Assembly: GCF_016862555.1 (NCBI RefSeq)
Contig: NZ_BONE01000040.1
Location: 1 to 64,000 of the forward strand
DNA: 64,000 nucleotides
From: Asanoa siamensis
GTDB lineage: Bacteria; Actinomycetota; Actinomycetes; Mycobacteriales; Micromonosporaceae
Direction of reading: 5' to 3'
Position numbers and translations under genes: made by a program. The stretch's first letter is position 1. Each line of letters begins with the position of its first letter. Under the pieces are notes generated by a model, which saw nothing but the letters and a program-made list of their open reading frames with translations, made no database searches and was not told where the DNA came from. Of this stretch, positions 55,927 to 64,000 are shown piece after piece.

Positions 55927-56790
55927 ATGACCGCCCCGGACGCCGTCGGCCCCACGGCCCGGCGCATCGCCGTCGGCGCGCAGCTGCGCCGGCTCCGCGA
56001 AGCCGCCGGGGTGTCCAGAGAGGACGCCGGCTACCACGTCCGCGGCTCCGCCTCGAAGATCTCCCGCATGGAGCTCGGGCGGGTCGGCTTCAAGGAACGC
56101 GACGTCGCCGACCTCCTGACGTTGTACGGCGTGGCCGATGAGTCCCGGCGCGAGGCGTTGCTGGCGCTGGCCCGCGACTCGCGCACCGATGGCTGGTGGC
56201 ACCGCTACGACGACGTCCTGGAGAGCTGGTTCGGCACCTACGTCGGCCTGGAGGAGGCCGCGAGCACGATCCGCGCGTACGAGGTGCAGTTCGTGCCCGG
56301 CCTGCTCCAGGTCGCCGACTACACCCGCGGTGTGGTGGTCTCGGGCCTCCCGGAGACGCCGGCGGCCGAGGTCGACAAGCGGGTCAAGCTGCGCCTCGAG
56401 CGGCAGCGCATCCTCGACCGCGTCCCGCCGGCCACCTACTGGGTGGTGATGGACGAGGCGGCCCTGCGCCGCCCGGTCGGCGGCCGCCCGGTCATGCGCC
56501 AGCAGCTCGCGCACCTGCTCGAGATCTCCGAACGCCCGAACATCACGATGCAGGTGATGCCGCTCGCCCGCGGCACGCACACGGCCGACGGCGGCGCGTT
56601 CAGCATGCTGCGGTTCGCCGACCCGGACATCCCCGACATCGTCTACGTGGAGCAGCTGGTGAGCGCGCTCTACCTGGACAAGCCGGAACACGTGGAGCGC
56701 TACCGCCAGGCGATGGAACGCCTCACGGTCGCCGCACTGTCCCCTTCGGACACCACCGATTACCTGGCGAAGCTGCTCGAATCGACCTGA
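55927..56790 (+). CDS. XRE family regulator with DUF5753 (WhiJ-like)
   Basis: The 287-residue protein has an HTH of XRE type (VGAQLRRLREAAGVSREDAG, GSASKISRMELGRVGFKERD) and a C-terminal DUF5753 domain (WFGTYVGLEEAASTIRAYEV, GLLQVADYTRGVV, LDRVPPATYWVVMDEAALRR, MQVMPLARGTHTADGGAFSM). It pairs with the DUF397 gene 88 bp upstream. Such pairs control development and antibiotic genes in Streptomyces; the target here is unknown. Start ATG 55927. Confidence 0.92.
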   Translation: MTAPDAVGPTARRIAVGAQLRRLREAAGVSREDAGYHVRGSASKISRMELGRVGFKERDVADLLTLYGVADESRREALLALARDSRTDGWWHRYDDVLESWFGTYVGLEEAASTIRAYEVQFVPGLLQVADYTRGVVVSGLPETPAAEVDKRVKLRLERQRILDRVPPATYWVVMDEAALRRPVGGRPVMRQQLAHLLEISERPNITMQVMPLARGTHTADGGAFSMLRFADPDIPDIVYVEQLVSALYLDKPEHVERYRQAMERLTVAALSPSDTTDYLAKLLEST

Positions 56791-56958
56791 CCCGCCGCTA
56801 GCCGGAACGGCCATCCGCCGCGCGACGTGCGGCCAGGTGCATGATCATACGTTCGGACGAAGTTTCGTAGCGCACGGTGACCGCCGGTTGTCGCGTTCCG
56901 TGATAAGCCGAGCCAGGGCAGCGCGCCGGTCCGGTTACCGAACCGCCTTCCGGCCCTG

Positions 56959-56973
56959 TTGCGCAGTGCGCAA
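56959..56973. promoter_or_regulatory. inverted repeat upstream of the DNRLRE gene
   Basis: TTGCGC and GCGCAA flank AGT about 90 bp before TTG 57061. A second small dyad, CGGTT-ACCG-AACCG, lies just before it. Either may be an operator. The rest of the 270-bp gap 56791-57060 shows only a possible -10 (TATGCT, 57000-57005). Confidence 0.3.
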
Positions 56974-57060
56974 AGCATCCAACGATCTGCATCCGGCTAT
57001 ATGCTCCCGCCAACTGGTGCCGGGAGATCATCCCGCACCGCCGACTGCGGGGGAGTCGCC

Positions 57061-60000
57061 TTGTCCGGATGGACGCGCTTTGCCGTGCCTGGCTTCGGGA
57101 CGGGCCTGGCCACCACGAGATCGTCACCTCGTACGCTCCGGGCGGGCATGGTCCTCCTGCTGCTGGCCGCCGGGCTGACGATGCCGGCCTCGACGGTCGT
57201 GCCGCCGGCCGTGGCGGCGCTCCCGTGCGCACCGGCCAAGGGCTCCGAGAGCCAGGCGGTCGCCGAGGCCCGGCGCTGCGGCACGGAGGTCGCCGTCACC
57301 GGACTGACCACCGGGACGACCGAGGTGGTCGCGCGCGCTGACGGGCAGCTCGAGGCCACCGTGCACGCGGGCATCGTGCGGGTGCGCCGCGGCGACGCCT
57401 GGGTGCCGGTCGACCTGACGCTCGCGCCCGGCGCCGACGGCGCGGTCACCGCCAAGGCCGACCCGTTCGACGTGCGGGTCTCCGGTGAGCGCGGCGCGGG
57501 CGGCGAGTTGGCCTCGCTGGCCGGCAAGGCCGGCCGGGTGTCGCTCGGCTGGGCGGGCGCCCTCCCCGCACCCACGCTCACCGGCAACCGGGCGACCTAT
57601 GTGGATGCCCTGCCGGGTGTCGACCTGGTCGTCGACGTCCGCCGGACCGGCCTGGAGACGCTGTTCGTGGTCAAGGACCGTGCGGCGCTGCCGCACGTGC
57701 GCCGCCTCAGCTTGGCGATCACCGGCGGTGGGGTCGCCGGCCACCGGGTCGACGCGGGCGGCGCCACCGCGCTCGTGGACGCGGCCGGCCGGACCGTCGC
57801 CACGGTCCCGGCGCTGGAGATGTGGGACGCGAAGACGACGCGCCTCGCACCGCAGGAGCCGCCGACCGTCCGCGTGGCGTCCACGATGGAGCGCACGGCC
57901 GAGGGCGTCGCCCTCGCCCTGACGCCGGACGAGAAGTGGCTGAGCGCGCCGGAGCGGGCCTTCCCGATCACGATCGACCCGGAGATCAACCCGGTCCAGG
58001 ACACCTTCGACACCTGGATCCGGGCCGGCACGACCGCCGACCAGTCGACCGCGGAGGACCTGCGGGTCGGCCGGGAGGGCTCGACCGGCCCGGTCACCCG
58101 CACGCTGGTGCGGTGGCACAGCTCGGCGTTCGTGAACACCCAGGTCACGTCCGCGACGAGCTACTTCTACAACTGGTACTCGTACTCGCCGGGCTGTGTG
58201 GCGGCGGCCTGGCAGGTGTGGAACACCAGCGCCTTCGACGCCACCACCCGGTGGGCGAACCAGCCGACCTGGCTCGACAACGACCCCAACACGGCGGGCG
58301 ACCAGCCGGCCGGCACCTCCACCGCGACCCGCGGCTACGACGCCAACTGCGACGACGCGTGGGTGTCGGTCACGTCCACGAACTTCTTCAGCCGGGTCGC
58401 CCGGGAGGGCCAGGCCAACGGCTACATGGGCATCCGGGCCGCGGACGAGACGGTCGTCGGCGGCTTCAAGCAGTTCCGCAGCGACAACTCGGGCGGCACA
58501 CAGACCGCGTACTCGCGGGTGGTCTACAACCGGCTCCCGACCGCGGCGTCGCTGGCGACGACGCCGACGTCGACCTGCACGGGCACGGTCACCTCGCTGG
58601 GGACGATGACGCCGACGCTCAAGGTGACCGCGGCGGACCCCGACGGCGGCAACCTGACGGTGCGCTTCGAGTGGTGGACGCAGACCGGCACCTCGGCGCT
58701 CGGCACGACCGCACCGGTCACCGTCGCGTCGGGCGCCGTCGCGCAGGCCGCGATCCCGGCGGGCGGCGTCCCGCTCGCGGGCACCTACCGCTGGCGGGCG
58801 CTGGTCGCCGACGCGACCTACACGACCTACTCACCGTTCTGCACGTTCGCGCTCTACGAGTTCGCCCCGCCGGCGGTGGGATGCGTGGCGGGCGCGGAGA
58901 ACGACTACAACGGCGACGGGGTCACCGACGTGGTGATCGCCGACCCGCGGGCGACGGTCGGCGGCGTCCGGGACGCGGGCGCGGTCTACATGGTGGACGG
59001 TGCGGGCAGGGGCACGCGGACGCTCGACGAGTCGCTGGCCGCGATCCCGGGCGACCCCGGCGAGGGTGACCGGTTCGGCCACGCGCTCGCGACCTACGAC
59101 GCCAACCGCGACGGCTGTGCCGACCTCGCCGTCGGGGTGCCGTACGAGACCGTGGCGGGCGCGGTCCAGGCCGGCTCGGTGCGGATCGTGTTCGGCGCGC
59201 CGGCCGGGCTCGGCACCGGCCCCGCCACCATCTCGATGCAGCAGGGCACCGACGGGACGCCCGACACCCCGGAGGGCCACGACTGGTTCGGCTTCGCACT
59301 GGCCGCCGGCCGGATGCCCACGGGCGAGGGCTTCCTCGTCGTCGGTGCGCCCGGTGACGACATCTCGGGCCAGACCGACGCGGGCGCCGTCCACTATCGA
59401 CGGCCGGGCGTCAACGTGTGGCTCACCGGGACGTCACCGGCCGGGGCCAACCGCGACGACCGCACGGGGTACGCGCTCGCGGCTACGCCGTACCACTGGG
59501 GTGTCGCTTCTCCGGGTGAGAACCGTAACGGGCAGCCGTTCGCCGGCGCGGTCTGCGTGCTGACCCACACCCTGACCGGCGGCGTGCCGACCTCAATCAC
59601 CTGCCCGTCGCAGGCCGACACGACCGTCACGGACGACCCCGACAGCAACGACAACTTCGGCAAGTCGATCGCGATGGCCCCCTACCGGGCGCCCGGCGCA
59701 CCGGCCGGTCAGATCGACTCGATCCTCGTCGTCGGTGTCCCGGGGGAGAACCAGACCGCGACGAACATCCAGGACACGGGCCTGATCCAGCAGTTCCGGG
59801 TGACCAACACCGGCGTCACGGAGCTGCCCTGGATCGACCAGGCCACCGCCGGCATCACCTCCGCGCACGAGGAGGGCGACTACTTCGGCGAGAAGGTCCA
59901 CGTCGTCAACACCGCCCCGGCGGCCGAGGTCACCACGGAGACGCTCCTGGTGGCGGTCGGCATCCCCGCCGAGGAGTTCGGGCCCGACCAGGCCGAGGAC

Positions 60001-60294
60001 CACGGCTCGATCCGGGTCTTCCCGGCCGGCGTCGGCGCCGGGCAGATCCAGGAGGTGATCGTCGAGCGGGAGGGTTCGCTGCCCGGTCCACGGGTCGCGA
60101 AGGAACTGCTCGGCACGGCGCTCGGCGGCACCTCACAGCGGCTCTACGTCGGCGCACCGTACGGCGACGGCACGGTGTGGGCGATCCCGTGGTCGGCGTT
60201 GGCCGCCGGCTCCGCCACACCCAGCCACAGCTGGCAGCCGGGCACCTCCGGCCTGCCGACCGACGGGGTCCGCCTCGGCGCGGTGATCCGATGA
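57061..60294 (+). CDS. exported DNRLRE domain protein with FG-GAP-type repeats
   Basis: TTG 57061 behind GGGGGAG gives a 1077-residue protein with a signal-like hydrophobic segment (RAGMVLLLLAAGLTMPASTV, about residues 28-50), a beta-rich region (about 60-320), a DNRLRE/disaggregatase-like domain (about 320-500), an Ig-like segment and FG-GAP/integrin-type repeats (about 620-1060) with calcium loops NDYNGDGVTD and YDANRDGCADL. These proteins are large surface or secreted adhesin-like components that precede LamG and RHS/YD-type genes in related actinomycetes. Its stop overlaps the next start (ATGA). No enzymatic motif was seen. Confidence 0.8.
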   Translation: MSGWTRFAVPGFGTGLATTRSSPRTLRAGMVLLLLAAGLTMPASTVVPPAVAALPCAPAKGSESQAVAEARRCGTEVAVTGLTTGTTEVVARADGQLEATVHAGIVRVRRGDAWVPVDLTLAPGADGAVTAKADPFDVRVSGERGAGGELASLAGKAGRVSLGWAGALPAPTLTGNRATYVDALPGVDLVVDVRRTGLETLFVVKDRAALPHVRRLSLAITGGGVAGHRVDAGGATALVDAAGRTVATVPALEMWDAKTTRLAPQEPPTVRVASTMERTAEGVALALTPDEKWLSAPERAFPITIDPEINPVQDTFDTWIRAGTTADQSTAEDLRVGREGSTGPVTRTLVRWHSSAFVNTQVTSATSYFYNWYSYSPGCVAAAWQVWNTSAFDATTRWANQPTWLDNDPNTAGDQPAGTSTATRGYDANCDDAWVSVTSTNFFSRVAREGQANGYMGIRAADETVVGGFKQFRSDNSGGTQTAYSRVVYNRLPTAASLATTPTSTCTGTVTSLGTMTPTLKVTAADPDGGNLTVRFEWWTQTGTSALGTTAPVTVASGAVAQAAIPAGGVPLAGTYRWRALVADATYTTYSPFCTFALYEFAPPAVGCVAGAENDYNGDGVTDVVIADPRATVGGVRDAGAVYMVDGAGRGTRTLDESLAAIPGDPGEGDRFGHALATYDANRDGCADLAVGVPYETVAGAVQAGSVRIVFGAPAGLGTGPATISMQQGTDGTPDTPEGHDWFGFALAAGRMPTGEGFLVVGAPGDDISGQTDAGAVHYRRPGVNVWLTGTSPAGANRDDRTGYALAATPYHWGVASPGENRNGQPFAGAVCVLTHTLTGGVPTSITCPSQADTTVTDDPDSNDNFGKSIAMAPYRAPGAPAGQIDSILVVGVPGENQTATNIQDTGLIQQFRVTNTGVTELPWIDQATAGITSAHEEGDYFGEKVHVVNTAPAAEVTTETLLVAVGIPAEEFGPDQAEDHGSIRVFPAGVGAGQIQEVIVEREGSLPGPRVAKELLGTALGGTSQRLYVGAPYGDGTVWAIPWSALAAGSATPSHSWQPGTSGLPTDGVRLGAVIR

Positions 60295-63200
60295 CCCACC
60301 ACCAGGACGACAGCGCTGCTCGGCACGAGACATCGGGGAGAGGCACGGGGATGGGTGTGCGCGGAGGACGGAAACTGGCGGCCCAACTGACCGCGGTGGT
60401 GGTGCTCGCGACCGGCGTCGGCCTGGCGAGCCAGCAGGCCGGGTCGACCGTGCCGCCGGCGCAGGCACAGCCGCCGGCGGTGCTCGTGACCGAGTCGGAC
60501 ACGCTCAAGCAGACCGAGGCCGACGCGGTGGAGGCCGCGAAGTCGGGTGGGCGGGCCGTCGAGGTCGGCGCCTACCGGGGTGAGCGCCGGGACGTGTGGG
60601 CCGAGCCGAACGGCTCGTTCACGGAATACACCCATCAGCAGGCCGTACGCGTGGTCAAGAACAAGCGGTGGGTCGCGCCGGACGCCTCGCTCGAACGCCA
60701 CCCGGACGGCACCGTGACACCGCGCGCGGCCACCTACGGGCTGCGCCTCTCCGGCGGCGGCAGCGGGCCGTTCCTCACGGCGGAGCGGGCCGGGAAGTCG
60801 ATGAGCTTCACCTGGCCCGACGGTCCGCTGCCCGCGCCGGTGCTCGACGGCGACACCGCCACCTACGCCGAGATCGAGCCGGGCCTCGACCTGGTCGTGC
60901 ACGCCGGCACCGAGAGCTTCTCGCACGTGCTGGTCGTCAAGGACGCCGCGGCCGCCCGCCGGGCGAGCGTCGCGAACCTCGCACTGGGCCTGCGCACCAA
61001 CGGACTCTCGGTCGACGACGCCGGCGGCGGTCGGCTCGTGGCCGTCGCGGCCGGCGGTGGCCGGATCTTCGAGGCCGCCGAGCCGCACATGTGGGACGCC
61101 GGCGACGGCACCACCGAGGAGGACCTCACACAGGCCGGCGCGGCTGCCCGGGCCCTCGGCGGGACCAGCCGCGTGCGGACGCCCGCGAAGGGCGCCGAGC
61201 CCTCCCGGGCCGCGCCGATCACGGCCCGGAAAGCGGCGCTCAAGGTGCGGGTGACGGACGACACGCTGCACCTCACGCCGGACGCCGCGCTGCTCGCCGA
61301 CCCGAAGACCCGCTACCCGGTCTACATCGACCCGATCTGGAGCAGCACCACGAACTCCTACTGGGCGATGGTCGACTCGGGCTACCCGAACGAGAACTAC
61401 CCCAAGTTCGACAACAAGAGCGACGAGCGCGCCGGCTGGTGCCAGCCCGACCCGAACTGCAACAACTCCGACATCAAGCGCCTGATGTACGCGCTGCCGT
61501 CCAACTACAGCGGCAAGACGATCATCAAGGCCGAGTTCCAGGTCTCGCTGGTGCGCGGCTGGAACAACACCGCCCGCAACGTCCGGCTCTACATGATGGG
61601 CGGCGGCATCAGCTCGTCGACGACCTGGAACAACATGCCGAGCTGGGCGACGCACATCACGACGCGGAGCCTCGGCGCCGAGCAGGGCTGCGGCTCGTCG
61701 ACGCGAAACTCCGTCTTCGACGTGACCAGCGTCTTCAACGGCACCGGCGAGAACAGCCGTGCCACCACGACGTTCGGCATCCGGATGGAGACCGAGAACA
61801 ACAACCAGCACTTCAAGCGGTTCTGCAACAACGCCCTGCTGCGGGTCAACTGGAACCGGGCGCCCGCGAAGCCCGCGGCCGGCGACCTCACCTCGTCGCC
61901 CGGTGGCGCGTGCGTCAACGGCACCGGTCGCCCGTACGTCGACACCCTGCCCCGCCTGTCGGCCGTGCTCCGCGACCCCGACCACCTCTCGGGCGGCGCC
62001 GCCGAGAACGTGCGCGGCGAGTTCCGGGTGCGCTGGACCCCGACCGGCGGGACCCCGCAGACCGTCACCTGGACGTCGGGCTACAAGGCCAGCGGGTCGC
62101 GGCTGGACTACACCGTGCCGGGCACGATCCCGCAGAACGTGGTGGTCCAGTGGGACGTCCGCGCCTCCGACGGCACCGCGTGGGGGCCGTGGAGCAGTGA
62201 GAGCGGCGGCAAGCTCTGTGAGTTCATGTACGACGCGACGACACCGACACCACCGCTGGTGAGCTCGGCGGAGTTCCTCGAACCCCATCTGATCAACTGC
62301 GCGACCTACTCCGACGCGACCTGGCGGGACGGGGTCGGCGTCCAGAGCACGTTCACGTTCGACTCCGCGGCGTCCGACGTCGTCGAGTACCGCTACGGCA
62401 TCAACACCAACCCGTCACCGACGAACGTCCTGCGGCCGGCGGTCGACGGCGGGCCGGTGACCATGCGGTTCGTCGCCCAGGAAGAGGGCGTCACGTTCAT
62501 CACCGTCGAGGCGCGGGACCGGGCCAACAAGTCCAGCGCGATCGCCAACTGCTCGTTCCGGGTCTCCCCGGGCGCTGTCCCGGTCGCCGAGTGGCACCTC
62601 GCCGACGAGGACGACGCGACCGAGGCGGCCGACGAGCGGGGCGGCGCTCCGGCCACCAGGCACGGCGCCGAGAACGTCACGTTCGGCGTGCCGGGGCCGG
62701 GCGGTCCCTCCGACCGCGCCGTGCGCCTCGGCGGCCAGGACGGTGCCTACCTCGCCACCACGGCCGGCGGCGTCGTCGACACGACGAAGAACTTCGCGAT
62801 CTCGGCCTGGGCCAAGCTCGACGAGCTCGGCCGGGACCAGACCGTCCTCTCCCAGGACGGCGCCGGCGAGCCCGGGTTCGCGCTCGGCTACGACGCGGGC
62901 AACAACAAGTGGGAGCTGAAGCTCCCCACGACCGACGTCGAGTCGCTTGGCGACTGGACGGTGCACGGCGGCACGCCGCAGGCCGGCGTCTGGACCCACC
63001 TGGTCGCCGTCTTCGACGCGTCGGCCGGCACGGTGGCGTTGAGCGTCAACGGGGTACGCACCCAGGCCGAGCGCCGGTCGCGGTGGAACTCGCACGGCCC
63101 CGTGCAGATCGGCCGCCGGCTCGAGCAGGGTCGCTACAGCGGCTACTTCAAGGGCGACATCGCCGACGTCTCCATCTTCAACCGGCTCGTCGTGCCGGTC

Positions 63201-63929
63201 GAGGGCGGTCCGATCTCCGAGGTCAAGGCGACCCGGGTCGGCTACTGGCCGGTGAACGCCGCGACCGGTGGCAGCAGCCCCGCGACCGGCGGCGGCCAGG
63301 CGCTGACGCTCGGCGGCGGTGCCCAGATCGCGCTGGACGACCCGATCGGCGACCCGCCGGTCTTCCCGATGCTGGGCCTCGGTGAGCTGCGGCTCGATGG
63401 CGTCGACGACTACGCGGCGACGGCCACCGCGCCGGCACCCACCGACCACAGCTTCTCGGTCGTCGCGCGGGTGCGGGTCGCCTCGCCCGACGGTGGCCAG
63501 CCGGCCGCCGCCGTCCTCTCCCAACCCGGCACGCAGCAGAGCGCGTTCGTCGTGCGGCGCAACGCGGACAACCGGTGGAGCCTCGCGATGACGACGGCCG
63601 ACACGGCCGGCGCCCAGGAGGTCACCGCCTACGACTCGCAGATCGACATCAGCAACGACCTCTTCGGACAGCTCCTGGCGTTGACCTACAACGCCTTCAC
63701 CAACGAGGTCCGGCTCTACGTCGACGGGCAGCTCGCGGCGACCGCCCGGGCCACCCACACCGCCGCCTGGAACGCGACCGGCGGGCTCCAGGTCGGGCGC
63801 GCCTTCGTGGACGGCTCCTGGCAGGAGTACTTCGACGGCGCGGTCGACGAGGTCCGCGCCTACTCGGGCGCGCTCGACGCCACCACGATCCAGCAGCTGA
63901 ACCTGCCGATCGAGAAGGAGACGCTGTGA
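60291..63929 (+). CDS. exported DNRLRE and LamG-like jelly-roll protein
   Basis: The 1212-residue protein has a signal peptide (GVRGGRKLAAQLTAVVVLAT, cleavage near QAGS/AQAQ), a beta-rich N-terminal part related to that of the previous gene (YGLRLSGGGSGPFLTAERAG, YPVYIDPIWS), a DNRLRE domain (about 370-540), Ig-like segments (about 545-760) and two LamG jelly-roll domains (about 805-960 and 1035-1205, NFAISAWAKLDELGRDQTVL and HSFSVVARVRVASPDGG). ATG 60291 overlaps the upstream stop; ATG 60351 also has an SD. LamG domains bind glycans or proteins. Same array as the previous gene, and likely feeding into the RHS-like gene to the right. Confidence 0.82.
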   Translation: MTHHQDDSAARHETSGRGTGMGVRGGRKLAAQLTAVVVLATGVGLASQQAGSTVPPAQAQPPAVLVTESDTLKQTEADAVEAAKSGGRAVEVGAYRGERRDVWAEPNGSFTEYTHQQAVRVVKNKRWVAPDASLERHPDGTVTPRAATYGLRLSGGGSGPFLTAERAGKSMSFTWPDGPLPAPVLDGDTATYAEIEPGLDLVVHAGTESFSHVLVVKDAAAARRASVANLALGLRTNGLSVDDAGGGRLVAVAAGGGRIFEAAEPHMWDAGDGTTEEDLTQAGAAARALGGTSRVRTPAKGAEPSRAAPITARKAALKVRVTDDTLHLTPDAALLADPKTRYPVYIDPIWSSTTNSYWAMVDSGYPNENYPKFDNKSDERAGWCQPDPNCNNSDIKRLMYALPSNYSGKTIIKAEFQVSLVRGWNNTARNVRLYMMGGGISSSTTWNNMPSWATHITTRSLGAEQGCGSSTRNSVFDVTSVFNGTGENSRATTTFGIRMETENNNQHFKRFCNNALLRVNWNRAPAKPAAGDLTSSPGGACVNGTGRPYVDTLPRLSAVLRDPDHLSGGAAENVRGEFRVRWTPTGGTPQTVTWTSGYKASGSRLDYTVPGTIPQNVVVQWDVRASDGTAWGPWSSESGGKLCEFMYDATTPTPPLVSSAEFLEPHLINCATYSDATWRDGVGVQSTFTFDSAASDVVEYRYGINTNPSPTNVLRPAVDGGPVTMRFVAQEEGVTFITVEARDRANKSSAIANCSFRVSPGAVPVAEWHLADEDDATEAADERGGAPATRHGAENVTFGVPGPGGPSDRAVRLGGQDGAYLATTAGGVVDTTKNFAISAWAKLDELGRDQTVLSQDGAGEPGFALGYDAGNNKWELKLPTTDVESLGDWTVHGGTPQAGVWTHLVAVFDASAGTVALSVNGVRTQAERRSRWNSHGPVQIGRRLEQGRYSGYFKGDIADVSIFNRLVVPVEGGPISEVKATRVGYWPVNAATGGSSPATGGGQALTLGGGAQIALDDPIGDPPVFPMLGLGELRLDGVDDYAATATAPAPTDHSFSVVARVRVASPDGGQPAAAVLSQPGTQQSAFVVRRNADNRWSLAMTTADTAGAQEVTAYDSQIDISNDLFGQLLALTYNAFTNEVRLYVDGQLAATARATHTAAWNATGGLQVGRAFVDGSWQEYFDGAVDEVRAYSGALDATTIQQLNLPIEKETL

Positions 63930-64000
63930 ACCTCGCCGGCAATCGCAGAGCCGGAGCGACGATGTCCTCCAGATTCTTCCTCGGCAACCGCTACCGCCGG
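63926..64000 (+). CDS. start of next gene, cut by window edge
   Basis: GTG 63926 overlaps the LamG stop (GTGA) and has GAAGGAG upstream. Only 25 residues are visible (VNLAGNRRAGATMSSRFFLG...), basic and suggestive of the n-region of a signal peptide. In related genomes an RHS/YD-repeat polymorphic-toxin gene often follows DNRLRE/LamG genes; that identity is a guess from context. Confidence 0.45.
   Translation, partial: MNLAGNRRAGATMSSRFFLGNRYRR

Noticed and set aside
60144-62288. 714-residue minus-strand frame over the LamG gene
   Set aside because: Arg/Val/Ala-rich with no motif or start context; the plus-strand frame has a signal peptide and known domains.
1-64000. tRNA, rRNA, transposase or integrase genes
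   Set aside because: None recognised by eye on either strand; a tRNA scan would be needed to exclude a degenerate one.

Overview
The window is high-GC DNA with codon use, many GTG/TTG starts and 4-bp ATGA/GTGA gene overlaps typical of Actinomycetota. The families present (XRE-DUF5753/DUF397 pair, DNRLRE/LamG wall proteins, many LacI regulators, CBM2-FnIII-GH18 chitinase) suggest a soil actinomycete, perhaps Micromonosporaceae; the genus is inference. No rRNA, tRNA, CRISPR array, transposase or replication origin was seen.

Layout. 1-5.1 kb: cut SMP-30 lactonase divergent from an Lrp/AsnC regulator, a hendecad-repeat protein, an SRPBCC protein with a small partner, and convergent HAD and NUDIX hydrolases. 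5.2-9.2 kb: secreted GH18 chitinase, a Tat-exported PHP metallohydrolase and a hypothetical gene. 9.2-16.9 kb: a minus-strand, translationally coupled five-gene block (phosphorylase effector, adaptor-domain protein, MoxR ATPase, vWA protein, double-NTPase STAND protein) that looks like an NTP-dependent biological-conflict system, with a divergent four-helix membrane protein at its promoter. 17-20.4 kb: ABC-2 exporter with its own histidine kinase and response regulator. 20.4-24.1 kb: DsrE protein, LAL-type LuxR regulator and a hypothetical gene.

24-45 kb is a pectin-utilisation island. A minus-strand LacI regulator, sugar-binding lipoprotein, two permeases and a YesL-like protein face a plus-strand uronate operon (oxidoreductase, uxaC isomerase, FucD-like enolase-family dehydratase, fructuronate/tagaturonate reductase, second oxidoreductase). 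A perfect 16-bp LacI-type operator lies at the uronate promoter. The uronate operon ends in a terminator and is followed by six tandem secreted PL1 pectate lyases, four of them with an N-terminal jelly-roll-like module. Together these would cut pectin outside the cell, import oligomers and convert uronates towards KDG; KDG kinase and aldolase are not in the window.

44.8-49.8 kb: a second LacI-controlled sugar operon (PmoA/DUF6807, TIM-barrel isomerase, DUF993, Gfo/Idh/MocA), convergent with the lyases. 49.8-55.4 kb: two lipoproteins, an interrupted PH-domain gene, an M14 carboxypeptidase with a beta-helix-like tail, and a membrane GGDEF cyclase. 55.5-64 kb: DUF397 and XRE-DUF5753 pair, then very large exported DNRLRE/FG-GAP and DNRLRE/LamG proteins leading into a gene cut by the window edge.

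Two genes (MoxR ATPase and PH-domain gene) are each restored to full length by adding one C in a GC-rich run, so either real indels or residual assembly errors are present. Start sites were chosen by ribosome-binding sequence, overlap and family fit; alternatives are noted.
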